From Luteimonas wenzhouensis (GTDB lineage: Bacteria; Pseudomonadota; Gammaproteobacteria; Xanthomonadales; Xanthomonadaceae): DNA of 64,000 nt. A program made the position numbers and the translations under genes. How positions within the stretch are numbered: the stretch's first letter is position 1; each line of letters starts with the position of its first letter. Shown piece by piece: positions 45,505 to 54,108 of the stretch. Where the stretch lies: NCBI RefSeq assembly GCF_007859305.1, contig NZ_VOHE01000007.1, forward strand, positions 104,676 through 168,675, given 5' to 3'. The notes below the pieces were generated by a model, which ran no database searches, had not been told where the DNA came from, and saw only the letters and a list, made by a program, of their open reading frames with translations.

Positions 45505-46722
45505 TTACTTCAGCTTCGCGGCCTTCCGCAGCTCCTCGGCGCGATCGGTCTTCTCCCAGGAGAAGGCCGTGGCCTTGTGCTTCTTGCCGGCGCCGTCGGT
45601 GTAGCTGATCTCCTTGGGCTTGCGGCCGAAGTGGCCGTAGGCCGCGGTCGCCTGGTAGATCGGGTGCTCCAGGTCGAGCATCCGGGTGATCCCGTAGGGG
45701 CGCAGGTCGAAGTGCCGGCGGATCAGCTTCTCGATCACGTCGTCGGGCACCTTGCCGGTGCCGAAGGTGGTCACCGAGATCGAGGTCGGCTCGGCCACGC
45801 CGATGGCGTAGCTCACCTGCACCTCGCAGCGGGCGGCCAGGCCCGCGGCGACGATGTTCTTGGCCACGTAGCGCGCGGCGTAGGCCGCCGAGCGGTCGAC
45901 CTTGGACGGATCCTTGCCCGAGAACGCGCCGCCGCCGTGGCGGGCCATGCCGCCGTAGGTGTCGACGATGATCTTGCGGCCCGTGAGGCCGCAGTCGCCC
46001 ACCGGCCCGCCGATCACGAACTTGCCCGTCGGGTTGATGTGCACCTTGCTCTTGGGGAGCGACGCGAGCCACTTCTTCGGCAGCACCGGCTTGAGGATGT
46101 GCTCGCGCACCGCCTCGACCAGGTCTGCCCGCTTGATGTCCGGATCGTGCTGGGTCGAGAGCACCACCGCGTCCAGGCCGACGATCCGATTGCCGTCGCC
46201 GCTGTAGCGCAGGGTCACCTGGCTCTTGGCGTCGGGCCGCAGCCACTTGAGCCGGCCGCTCTTGCGCACCTTGGCCTGCTGCTCCACCAGCCGGTGGCTG
46301 TAGTACAGCGGGGCGGGCATGTATTCCGGCGCCTCGGTGCAGGCGTAGCCGAACATCAGGCCCTGGTCGCCGGCGCCCTGCTGCTCGGGGTTCTTGCGGT
46401 CCACGCCCTGGTTGATGTCGGGCGACTGCTTGCCGAGCATGTTGATGATCGCGCAGGTGTGGCCGTCGAAGCCGACGCTCGAGTTGTCGTAGCCGATGCC
46501 GTTGATCACCTTGCGCGCCAGCGCCTCGATGTCCACCCACGCGGTGGTGGTGACCTCGCCGGCCACGATCGCCGCACCGGTCTTGACCATGGTTTCGCAG
46601 GCCACGCGGGCACGCTTGTCCTGGGCCAGGATGGCGTCCAGCACCGCGTCGGAGATCTGGTCGGCGATCTTGTCCGGATGGCCTTCCGAGACCGATTCGG
46701 ACGTGAACAGGTAGCTGGACAT
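45505..46722 (-). CDS. metK: S-adenosylmethionine synthetase
   Basis: 405 aa, normal length. Signatures are [20 protein letters not shown] at the N-terminus, [12 protein letters not shown] (hexapeptide-type loop), and [20 protein letters not shown] (nonapeptide-type phosphate loop). It makes SAM from methionine and ATP, completing the set with metF and ahcY in this window. The upstream region has a TATCAT -10-like box (minus strand, 46762-46767) and a motif similar to that before metF. Confidence 0.98.
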   Translation of the reverse strand: MSSYLFTSESVSEGHPDKIADQISDAVLDAILAQDKRARVACETMVKTGAAIVAGEVTTTAWVDIEALARKVINGIGYDNSSVGFDGHTCAIINMLGKQSPDINQGVDRKNPEQQGAGDQGLMFGYACTEAPEYMPAPLYYSHRLVEQQAKVRKSGRLKWLRPDAKSQVTLRYSGDGNRIVGLDAVVLSTQHDPDIKRADLVEAVREHILKPVLPKKWLASLPKSKVHINPTGKFVIGGPVGDCGLTGRKIIVDTYGGMARHGGGAFSGKDPSKVDRSAAYAARYVAKNIVAAGLAARCEVQVSYAIGVAEPTSISVTTFGTGKVPDDVIEKLIRRHFDLRPYGITRMLDLEHPIYQATAAYGHFGRKPKEISYTDGAGKKHKATAFSWEKTDRAEELRKAAKLK

Positions 46723-46725
46723 CGG

Positions 46726-46746
46726 CTATATCCTTCAATTCGGATG
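46726..46746 (-). promoter_or_regulatory. Candidate operator upstream of metK
   Basis: ATATCC-TTCAATTC-GGATG on the plus strand contains an ATCC...GGAT inverted repeat immediately before the metK start codon. It resembles the motif before metF at 19027-19050. This position would let a repressor block translation initiation or early transcription. The binding protein is unknown. Confidence 0.4.
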
Positions 46747-46929
46747 AAAAGATGGGTGCGGATGATACACGTGCCCGGGCCGGCGCGCATCCGCCTGCCG
46801 CGGTCCGGCCCGGGGTCCGGCCGCGCCCGCACCAGGCGGCTCCGGCACCGCACCGGGCCGGGCACGCCCGCGTGCGCCGGCCTGGCCACCGGCCCATGGC
46901 CGGCCGCGCGCCCGGCCTAGAATCGGCAC

Positions 46930-47991
46930 ATGGATTCCCTCTCCCAGCTCCTGCTTGGTGCCGCCGTGGCCGGTGCCGTGGTCCCGGCCGCGCACCGCCG
47001 CGCGGCAATGCTCGCCGGCGCCGCCCTGGGCACCCTGCCCGACCTCGATTCATTCCCGATCGCGATGGTCACCGACGACCCGGTCGCGCTGATGACCCTG
47101 CACCGCGGCGCCAGCCATTCACTGTTCGTGCTGCCGCTGCTGGGCTGGGCGATCTGGGCCTGGTTCCGGCGCCGCGGCGGCCGGGTGGCGCAGGCGCCCG
47201 GACCCTGGCTGTGGGCGATCCAGCTCGCCCTGGTCACCCACCCGCTGCTCGATGCCTTCACCGTCTACGGCACCCAGCTGCTGTGGCCGATCCCGGTGCC
47301 GCCGGCGATGTGGTCGAGCGTGTTCATCATCGACCCGGGCTACACGGTCTGGCTGCTGCTGGGCGTCGTGGTGGCGACCTGGGTCGGGGGGCGGCCGGCG
47401 GCGCGCCATGCGCTGGTGTTCGGGCTCGCCCTCAGCACGGCCTACCTGGGCTGGTCGCTGGTGGCCAAGGCGATGGTCGAGCGCGAGGCGGGGCGGTCGC
47501 TGGCCGTGCTGGGCCTGGCCGATGCGCCGCGCTTCTCGGTGCCGATGCCGTTCAACACGCTGCTGTGGCGGGTGGTGGCGATGACCCCCGATGGCTTCGT
47601 CGAGGGCGAGCATTCGCTGGTCGCCGACCGCCATCCGATCGCGTTCCGGCACCACCCTTCCGACGTCGAGGCGCTGGCGCAGGTGGCCGACGCGCCCGCG
47701 GTGGCGCGGCTGGCCTGGTTCAACCGCGGCTTCATGAAGGCCACCGAACGCGACGGCCGGCTCGTGCTCAGCGACCTGCGGATGGGCGCCGAGCCCGACT
47801 ACAGCTTCAACTTCGCCGTCGCCGAGCGCGATGGCGGCCGCTGGCGCGCAATCCCGCCCGAGCAGCTGTCCTGGCCCTGGGAGGCGCGCCGGCGCCTGGC
47901 GCAGATGTGGCACCGCATCTGGAACGAGCCCGACGCCGCGGTCGCCGGGGCGCCTGGCGCGCCGGCACCGGCTCAGCCGGGGAACCAGTAG
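46930..47991 (+). CDS. Inner-membrane metal-dependent hydrolase (YdjM-like)
   Basis: 353 aa. The N-terminal membrane domain (residues 1-170) carries the family His/Asp motifs LGTLPDLDSFP and TLHRGASHSLFVLPLLGW, plus THPLLDAFTVYGTQLLWP, as in the YdjM/LexA-regulated membrane hydrolase family. Four to five membrane helices are followed by a soluble C-terminal domain of about 170 residues. The natural substrate is unknown; lipid or phosphoester hydrolysis is inferred. Its last 19 bases overlap the convergent cdsA-like gene. Confidence 0.88.
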   Translation: MDSLSQLLLGAAVAGAVVPAAHRRAAMLAGAALGTLPDLDSFPIAMVTDDPVALMTLHRGASHSLFVLPLLGWAIWAWFRRRGGRVAQAPGPWLWAIQLALVTHPLLDAFTVYGTQLLWPIPVPPAMWSSVFIIDPGYTVWLLLGVVVATWVGGRPAARHALVFGLALSTAYLGWSLVAKAMVEREAGRSLAVLGLADAPRFSVPMPFNTLLWRVVAMTPDGFVEGEHSLVADRHPIAFRHHPSDVEALAQVADAPAVARLAWFNRGFMKATERDGRLVLSDLRMGAEPDYSFNFAVAERDGGRWRAIPPEQLSWPWEARRRLAQMWHRIWNEPDAAVAGAPGAPAPAQPGNQ

Positions 47992-48905
47992 CGGGTGAAG
48001 TGGAAGAACACCGGCGCGGCGAACACCACCGAATCCATCCGGTCCATCATCCCGCCGTGGCCTTCGATCATGTGGCCCCAGTCCTTGGCGCCGAGGCTGC
48101 GCTTGACCGCCGACAGCGCCAGCCCGCCGCAGGCGCCGGCGATGACGATCACCGTCGACATGGCGGCCGCCTGCAGCGGCGCGAACGGCGTCATCCACCA
48201 CAGCGCGGTGCCGATGCCCACCGCCGCCGACCCGCCGCCGACCAGGCCCTCGACGGTCTTGGACGGGCTCACCACCGGCGCGAGCTTGCGCCGGCCCAGC
48301 AGCTTGCCGAATACGTACTGCATCACGTCGCTGATCTGCACCACCAGCATCAGGTAGAGCAGCAGCAGCTGGCCTTCCACCCCGGGCCGCAGGATCATCA
48401 GCGCCGGCGCGTGGCTGATGCAGTAGATCGCCACCATCACGCCCCATTGCACCTTGGTGCTGCGCTCGAGGAAGTCGGTGGTGTCGCCGCCGAACACCGC
48501 CAGCACCGGCAGCGCGAGAAAGGCGTAGACCGGGATGAAGATCGCGAACAGCCCGTACCACTGGGCGTGGATCAGCCAGTACTGCAGCGGGATCAGCAGG
48601 TAGAACGCCACCACCAGCGGCAGGTGGTCGCCGGCGCGGGTCGGGGTGAGGGTGATGAACTCGCGCAGGGCGAAGAACGAGATCACCCCGAACACCACCA
48701 GGGTGGCGACCGGCCCGATCGCGAAGCACGCCGCCAGCACCGCGACCATGCCCCACCACGCGCGGATCCGCGCGTTGAGGTTGCGCACCGTCGGGCCGCC
48801 GCCGTCCCCGCCGCGCCGATGCAGCAGCCAGCCGACCACGGAGGCCACCACCAGCAGGGCGACGATGCCGCCGAATACCCAGAGCATCCTGGCCTGTGCG
48901 CTCAT
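47973..48905 (-). CDS. CDP-diacylglycerol synthase-like protein (CdsA family)
   Basis: 310 aa from the ATG at 48905, about eight membrane helices. The CTP-transferase signature lies near the C-terminal third: SPSKTVEGLVGGGSAAVG and RSLGAKDWGHMIEGHGGMMD, then RMDSVVFAAPVFF. It should convert phosphatidic acid and CTP to CDP-DAG. It is the last gene of a three-gene phospholipid operon, overlapping the acyltransferase gene by four bases. It is probably a paralogue of the housekeeping cdsA, which usually lies elsewhere beside the bam/lpx genes. Confidence 0.93.
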   Translation of the reverse strand: MSAQARMLWVFGGIVALLVVASVVGWLLHRRGGDGGGPTVRNLNARIRAWWGMVAVLAACFAIGPVATLVVFGVISFFALREFITLTPTRAGDHLPLVVAFYLLIPLQYWLIHAQWYGLFAIFIPVYAFLALPVLAVFGGDTTDFLERSTKVQWGVMVAIYCISHAPALMILRPGVEGQLLLLYLMLVVQISDVMQYVFGKLLGRRKLAPVVSPSKTVEGLVGGGSAAVGIGTALWWMTPFAPLQAAAMSTVIVIAGACGGLALSAVKRSLGAKDWGHMIEGHGGMMDRMDSVVFAAPVFFHFTRYWFPG

Positions 48906-49513
48906 GCCATCGCCTCCACCGCGGCGCGCGCGCGTTCGAGGAAGGCATCGCGCCCTTCGCCGGGCAGGCGCGGCAGCGGCGCGCCGAAATGGACGTTGCA
49001 ATACAGCGGCAATGGCAACGGCAGCAGGGCGCCCTTGGGCAGCGCACGGTGCAGGGTGTCGAGGTACACGGGCACGAGCTCCACGTGCGGGTAGTCCGTG
49101 GCCAGCCGGAACAGGCCGGGGCGGAACTGCTGCGGCAGCCGTTCGCTGTTGCGCGTGCCTTCGGGGAACAGGATCAGCGAATCGCCCTGGTCGAGGGCCG
49201 CGCGCACCGGTGCCAGCGGATCAGCGTCGGGGTCGCCGCGCTGGCGGTCGATCAGGACCGCGTGCAGCACCCGCCGCGCCAGCCAGCCGCGCAGGCCGGG
49301 GCGGTCCCAGTAGTCGCGCGCCGCCACCGGCCGCACGTGGGCGCGCAGGTGCGGGGCCAGCGCCGACCAGATCGCCACCGTGTCCAGGTGGCTGGAGTGG
49401 TTGGCGAAGTAGATGCACTGGCCCGGCGGCGGTGCTGCACGCCAGTGCGCGCGCGCGCCGACCAGGGTGCGAGTGAAGCCGACCAGCGCCGCGCCGGCCA
49501 GGCGCGCGATCAT
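48902..49513 (-). CDS. 1-Acyl-glycerol-3-phosphate acyltransferase-like protein (PlsC family)
   Basis: 203 aa from the ATG at 49513, short for PlsC. The acyltransferase H-x4-D motif is NHSSHLDTVAIW, block III is LILFPEGTRNSE, and PVYLD lies downstream. It should esterify lysophosphatidic acid or a related lipid at the membrane. It is the middle gene of the phospholipid operon, with 4-bp overlaps on both sides. The acceptor is not known. Confidence 0.92.
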   Translation of the reverse strand: MIARLAGAALVGFTRTLVGARAHWRAAPPPGQCIYFANHSSHLDTVAIWSALAPHLRAHVRPVAARDYWDRPGLRGWLARRVLHAVLIDRQRGDPDADPLAPVRAALDQGDSLILFPEGTRNSERLPQQFRPGLFRLATDYPHVELVPVYLDTLHRALPKGALLPLPLPLYCNVHFGAPLPRLPGEGRDAFLERARAAVEAMA

Positions 49514-50148
49514 GGCGCGTGCTCCAGCCGCGCCGCGATCGCGCGCAGCCGGGTGTAGCAGGTGAGCAGGGCGCCCGCGGCGATCGCCAGCACCGCGACC
49601 GGCAGCGCGTAGCCGGTGCCGGTCGCGAGCGCCTCGGCCGGCGCCAGCACGCAAGCCGCGGTCATCACCGCCATCCGGTGCTGCTTGGCCATGGGCCCGC
49701 GGAAGTCCTGGGCCTGGCCGAGCGCTCCGCCGAGCGTGCGGACATAGGCCGTCGCGGCGGCGAACAGCGCCGCCAGCCATCCGGCCCACGGCAAGCCGGC
49801 GGCATGGCCCAGCGCCACCAGCAGCACGCTGTCGGCCACGCGGTCGGGCACTTCGTTGTAGAGCGCGCCGGCGGGCGTGGACTTGCCGCCTTCCACCGCC
49901 ACCATGCCGTCGAACAGGTTGCACAGCAGCCGCAGCTGGATGCCCAGCGCGCACAGCCACGCGCCCCAGGGCGGGATCCACCACAGCGCGGCGGCGCCGG
50001 CCGCGGCGAAGACGATGCTGAGCACCGAGATCGCGTTGGGCGTGAGCGGCGTGCGCGCGAGCGCGGCGGCGATGCGCTGGATGACGGCGTTGCCGCGTGC
50101 CTTGATCGGCCGGCGCGACGCGTCCATCCCCGGCGGCTGCTGTTCCAT
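49510..50148 (-). CDS. CDP-alcohol phosphatidyltransferase-family protein with variant motif
   Basis: 212 aa, about five or six membrane helices. The expected D-x2-DG-x2-AR-x8-G-x3-D-x3-D signature is altered: NLFDGMVAVEGG and GALYNEVPDRVAD give Asn77 for the first Asp, Val85 for Arg and Asn98 for the third Asp, while Asp80 and Asp102 remain. I recall similar N-x2-DG-x2-AVEGG forms in YnbA-like proteins, so this is probably a subfamily trait. The product lipid is unknown. It is first in the three-gene operon. Confidence 0.88.
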   Translation of the reverse strand: MEQQPPGMDASRRPIKARGNAVIQRIAAALARTPLTPNAISVLSIVFAAAGAAALWWIPPWGAWLCALGIQLRLLCNLFDGMVAVEGGKSTPAGALYNEVPDRVADSVLLVALGHAAGLPWAGWLAALFAAATAYVRTLGGALGQAQDFRGPMAKQHRMAVMTAACVLAPAEALATGTGYALPVAVLAIAAGALLTCYTRLRAIAARLEHAP

Positions 50149-50275
50149 GCAATGTCCCCGATGCGATCGCGACCCCGGCCGCGATCCGATGCCAGCGGCC
50201 GATGATGGGCAGGCAGCGGCGCGCTGGCAAGCCCGCGCCCTCAGCGCGACCCCGGCGTGCCGCGGCGGCGTGCGA

Positions 50276-51274
50276 TCAGGCCGCTGCCGGCAGCTCCGGC
50301 TTCACCCCTGCCGCCAGCGCATCGAAGTAGTCGCGGGTCGAGCGCAGCTGCTCCTGCGCGGTCTGGGCGCGGTTGACCACGGCGAGGAAGGCGCGGTTCT
50401 CCGGCCGGTCCTTCGCGTACCAGCCCAGGTGCTTGCGCGCGATGCGCACGCCGGCCTGCTCGCCGTAGAAGGCGTGCAGCGCCTCGAGGTGGCCGAGCAG
50501 GATGTCGCGCACCTTAGCCGGGCCAGGCTCGGGCAGGTGCTCGCCGGTGGCGAGGTAGTGGGCGATCGCGCCGAAGATCCACGGCCGCCCCTGCGCCGCG
50601 CGCCCGACCATCACTGCGTCGGCGCCGGTGTGGTCGAGCACCGCGCGCGCCTTCTCCGGCGAATCGATGTCGCCGTTGGCGATCACCGGGATCGATACCC
50701 GGGCCTTGATCGCGGCGATGGTGTCGTACTCGGCCTGGCCGGCGTAGTGCTGGTCGCGCGTGCGGCCGTGGATGGCGAGCGCGGCGACGCCGCTTTCCTC
50801 GGCGATGCGCGCGATCGCCGGAGCGTTGCGGTGGTCGGCGTCCCAGCCGGTGCGGATCTTGAGCGTCACCGGCACGTCCACGGCGGCGACCACGGCCTCC
50901 AGGATCCGCGCCACCAGCAACTCGTCGCGCATCAGCGCCGAGCCGGCCCAGGCGCTGCACACCTTCTTCGCCGGGCAGCCCATGTTGATGTCGATGATGT
51001 GCGCGCCGTGCGCGGCGTTGTGGCGCGCGGCCTCGGCCATGACGGCCGGTTCGGTGCCGGCGATCTGCACGCTGACCGGGTCGGGCTCGCCGGCGTGGTC
51101 CATGCGGTGCACGGATTTGCGCGTGTTCCAGAAGCGCGGGTCGCTGGTGGTCATCTCCGACACCGCCAGCCCCGCGCCCAGCCGCTTGCACAGCAGCCGG
51201 AACGGCTTGTCGGTGACCCCCGCCATCGGGGCGAGGACCACCTTGGGTTGGATGGCGTAGGGACCGATGCGCAT
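50276..51274 (-). CDS. dusB: tRNA-dihydrouridine synthase DusB
   Basis: 332 aa. The TIM barrel shows VLAPMAGVTDKPFRLL, the catalytic Cys in INMGCPAKKVC, FMN-binding VTLKIRTGWD and LAIHGRTRDQHYAG, NGDIDSPEKA and MVGRAAQGRPWIF. The sequence INMGCPAKKV matches DusB rather than DusA or DusC. It reduces uridine to dihydrouridine in tRNA D-loops. In many gammaproteobacteria dusB precedes fis; here it does not, and a gap of 127 bp separates it from the lipid operon. Confidence 0.94.
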   Translation of the reverse strand: MRIGPYAIQPKVVLAPMAGVTDKPFRLLCKRLGAGLAVSEMTTSDPRFWNTRKSVHRMDHAGEPDPVSVQIAGTEPAVMAEAARHNAAHGAHIIDINMGCPAKKVCSAWAGSALMRDELLVARILEAVVAAVDVPVTLKIRTGWDADHRNAPAIARIAEESGVAALAIHGRTRDQHYAGQAEYDTIAAIKARVSIPVIANGDIDSPEKARAVLDHTGADAVMVGRAAQGRPWIFGAIAHYLATGEHLPEPGPAKVRDILLGHLEALHAFYGEQAGVRIARKHLGWYAKDRPENRAFLAVVNRAQTAQEQLRSTRDYFDALAAGVKPELPAAA

Positions 51275-51349
51275 CGCGCCATTGTCGCAGCCGCGCCGCC
51301 GCCGCGCGAGCGGGGCGGCCGCGGCGGCCCCGCGCCGCGCCGTGCCGGG

Positions 51350-51685
51350 TCAGGCGGTCAGGTCGACCACGGACGCGCCCGGGGCGTTGCCCTTGACCGA
51401 CTCGATGCCGTTGTCGCGGGCCGCGGCGCTGGAATACATCTCGCTGTGGCCGATGACCTGGCCGTTGGAGGCCCTCAGGTTGAAGTAGGGGCTGCCGTCC
51501 TTCGCGGTGAGACGCTCGAAGTTGGCCTCGTCCACGGCGTGCCTGCGCACCGACTCGATGCCGTTGAGCGCCGAGGCCTTCTCCTTGTAGCCCTCGCTGG
51601 AAAGGATCACCTGGCCGTTGCCGGCCTTCAGGTTGAACTGGAACTCGCCGTTCCTGCGCTTGCCGATTTCGAACTTGCCGGCCAT
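51350..51685 (-). CDS. YegP-like DUF1508 tandem-repeat protein
   Basis: 111 aa made of two copies of the roughly 50-residue DUF1508 fold: FEIGKRRNGEFQFNLKAGNG with QVILSSEGYKEKASALNGIE, then YFNLRASNGQVIGHSEMYSS with AARDNGIESV. Each repeat follows the pattern F-x-L-x-A-x-NGQVI. Small cytoplasmic protein; YegP-type proteins are widespread and uncharacterised. The start is the ATG at 51685. It is transcribed toward dusB, with 75 bp between the two. Confidence 0.92.
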   Translation of the reverse strand: MAGKFEIGKRRNGEFQFNLKAGNGQVILSSEGYKEKASALNGIESVRRHAVDEANFERLTAKDGSPYFNLRASNGQVIGHSEMYSSAAARDNGIESVKGNAPGASVVDLTA

Positions 51686-51749
51686 GTCGACCTCGCTCGT
51701 GGTGCCCGGTGGGCGGAATCGGGCCAGCCGCGGTTCGGCCGCAGGGCGG

Positions 51750-52721
51750 TCAGACTTCGGGCTGGCGTGGCAGCCGCGGCATCGCCTCGGCCGCTCCGGG
51801 TTGCTCGGTGGAGCGCGCCGCGTACAGCGAGGCGAAGCGCACGTGGGCGATGAAGCCGCCTTCGCCGCCGCGTGCCACCGAGGCGGCCAGGGCGCCGTTG
51901 AAGGCATCGCCGGCGCCGGTCGTGTCCACCACCTGGGCGTCTTCGGCCGGCACCCGGTAGAAGGCATGCTCGTCGCCGCGGCACTTGTCTTCGCGGTGCG
52001 AGACGAAGGCGCCGGCCGCGCCCAGCGTCACCACGACCGTGCTCCGCGGCAGCAGGGTGCGGCACAGGTGGTGCAGCTGCTCGTCGTCGGTCCCCGCCAC
52101 CGCCGCCGGGTCGATGCGCTCGCTGCTGTGGAGCGCGAGCAGCGCGGCGAACTCGGTTTCGTTGGGGGTGAGCACGTCGGCCACCGCCAGCAGCTCCCGC
52201 GGCGCCAGCGCATTGGCCGGGGCGGGGTTGAGGATGGTGCGCACGCCGGCGGCACGGGCGATGCGCATCGCCTCGAGCACGCTCTCGACCGGCGACTCGA
52301 GCTGGGCCAGCACGATCCTGGCGCCGGAGATCGCCTCGGCCTGGCGGGCCACGAACTCGGCCGACAGGGCGCCGTTCGCCCCGGGGCCGATCACGATGCT
52401 GTTGGCGCCGTGGACATCGACGTGGATGCCCGCGGTGCCGGTCGGTTCCCCGCTGTCCTCGGCGCGCAGGTCGATGCCGTCGGCCGCCGCCAGCGCGCGT
52501 GCGAGGCGGCCGCCGTCGTCGTCGCCGAGCGCGCACACGAACACGGTCTCGACGCCGCAGCGCGCGCTCGCTGTGGCCTGGTTGAAGCCCTTGCCGCCGG
52601 GGCCGGTGCGGTAGTGGCCGGCGCGGGTCTCGCCGGGGCGCGGCAGGCTGTCGCAGTGCCAGACGTGGTCGACGTTGAACGAGCCGACGACGACGACGCG
52701 CGGGCGGGCCTGCATGGACAT
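51750..52721 (-). CDS. rbsK: Ribokinase-family sugar kinase
   Basis: 323 aa, PfkB family. The sugar-binding region is VVVVGSFNVDHVW and GPGGKGFNQATASARCG. The ATP/anion-hole motif is VVDTTGAGDAFNGALAA, with NPAPA and LTPNETEF between them. It phosphorylates ribose or a similar pentose. The nucleoside transporter gene ends four bases upstream on the same strand, so the pair looks like a nucleoside-salvage operon in which ribose released from nucleosides is trapped as ribose 5-phosphate. Start ATG 52721 (or 52715). Confidence 0.92.
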   Translation of the reverse strand: MSMQARPRVVVVGSFNVDHVWHCDSLPRPGETRAGHYRTGPGGKGFNQATASARCGVETVFVCALGDDDGGRLARALAAADGIDLRAEDSGEPTGTAGIHVDVHGANSIVIGPGANGALSAEFVARQAEAISGARIVLAQLESPVESVLEAMRIARAAGVRTILNPAPANALAPRELLAVADVLTPNETEFAALLALHSSERIDPAAVAGTDDEQLHHLCRTLLPRSTVVVTLGAAGAFVSHREDKCRGDEHAFYRVPAEDAQVVDTTGAGDAFNGALAASVARGGEGGFIAHVRFASLYAARSTEQPGAAEAMPRLPRQPEV

Positions 52722-52725
52722 CGCG

Positions 52726-54024
52726 CTACCCGCCCAGCCCCGTGAGCACGCCGGCGATGGTCGCGGTCATCATGGTCGCGATCGATCCGCCCAGCACCGC
52801 GCGCAGGCCGAGCCGGGCCAGGTCCTGCCGCCGCTCCGGCGCCAGGCCGCCGACGCCGCCGATCTGGATCGCGATCGAACTGAAGTTGGCGAAGCCGCAC
52901 AGCGCGTAGGTCGCGATCAGCGTCCCCTGCGGGGTGAGCGACACGCCCTCCACGCCGCCGCGCAGGATCTCGCCCATCTGCACGTAGGCCACGAACTCGT
53001 TGAGCACCACCTTGGTGCCGATCAGCCCGCCGACGGTGCCCGCGTCCTGCCAGGGCACGCCGATCACCCAGGCCAGCGGCGCCAGCAGGTAGCCGAGCAG
53101 GGTGGACAGCGTGGTCGGCTTGCCCAGCGCCTGCTCCAGCCCGGTGATCTCGCCCAGCCAGGACAGCGGCGCGTTGATCAGCGCGATCAGGGCGATGAAG
53201 GCCAGCAGCATCGCACCCACGTTCAGCGCCAGCTTGAGGCCGTCGGCGGCGCCGGCGGCGGCCGCGTCGATGACGTTGGCGGTGGTCTTCTCCACGTGCA
53301 CGCGCACCGTGCCCAGGGTCTGAGGGGCGCCGGTCTCGGGCACCAGGATCTTGGCGATCACCAGGGTCGCCGGTGCGGCCATGATGCTGGCGGTGATCAG
53401 ATGCTTGGCGTAGAGCGCCTGCTGCACCGGGTCATCGCCACCGAGCAGCAGCACGTAGGCGCCGAGCACGCCACCGGCGATCGTGGCCATGCCGCCGACC
53501 ATCAGCGTGAGCAGCTCCGACATCGTCATCCCGGCGATGTACGGGCGCACCACCAGCGGCGCCTCGGTCTGTCCGATGAAGGCGTTGGCGCACACCGACA
53601 GGGTTTCCGCGCCCGACACCCGCATCACCCGTGTGATCACCCAGGCCATGCCCTCGACCACCTTCTGCATCACGCCCAGGTGGTAGAGCACGCTCATGAA
53701 GCTGGCGAAGAAGATGATCGTCGGCAGCACCTGGAAGGCGAACACGAAGCCGAACTTCGAGGGATCGCCGAAATCGCCGAAGATGAACCGGGCGCCCTCG
53801 GAGGTGAAGCCGAGCAGCTTCACGAAACCGCCCGACAGCCGGTCGAACACGCCCGCGCCCCAGGGCGTGAGCAGCACGAACGCCGCTACCAGCACCTGCA
53901 GCACCAGGCCGATCCCCACCAGCCGCCAGTCCACCTTCCGCCGGTTGTTCGAGAACAACCAGGTCAGGCCGATCAACACCGCCAGGCCGACGATGCCGAA
54001 ACCGACCCGCGCTACTGCTTCCAT
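52726..54024 (-). CDS. Concentrative nucleoside transporter (NupC/CNT family)
   Basis: 432 aa with eight to ten membrane helices. CNT landmarks are LPTIIFFASFMSVLYHLGVM, VCANAFIGQTEAPLVVRPYI (with the QTEAPL motif), ETLSVCANAF and YALCGFANFSSIAIQIGG. It imports nucleosides with protons or sodium. It is followed after four bases by a ribokinase, which fits nucleoside scavenging. The ATG at 54024 opens the first helix region MEAVARVGFGIVGLA. Confidence 0.95.
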   Translation of the reverse strand: MEAVARVGFGIVGLAVLIGLTWLFSNNRRKVDWRLVGIGLVLQVLVAAFVLLTPWGAGVFDRLSGGFVKLLGFTSEGARFIFGDFGDPSKFGFVFAFQVLPTIIFFASFMSVLYHLGVMQKVVEGMAWVITRVMRVSGAETLSVCANAFIGQTEAPLVVRPYIAGMTMSELLTLMVGGMATIAGGVLGAYVLLLGGDDPVQQALYAKHLITASIMAAPATLVIAKILVPETGAPQTLGTVRVHVEKTTANVIDAAAAGAADGLKLALNVGAMLLAFIALIALINAPLSWLGEITGLEQALGKPTTLSTLLGYLLAPLAWVIGVPWQDAGTVGGLIGTKVVLNEFVAYVQMGEILRGGVEGVSLTPQGTLIATYALCGFANFSSIAIQIGGVGGLAPERRQDLARLGLRAVLGGSIATMMTATIAGVLTGLGG

Positions 54025-54108
54025 TAGACCCTGTTCCGGCGGCTGACTGACGCGGCAGCCTAGTGCAGCGGGCCGCCCGCGGCAACCTCGCGGGCCGGCG
54101 GGGCCGGG

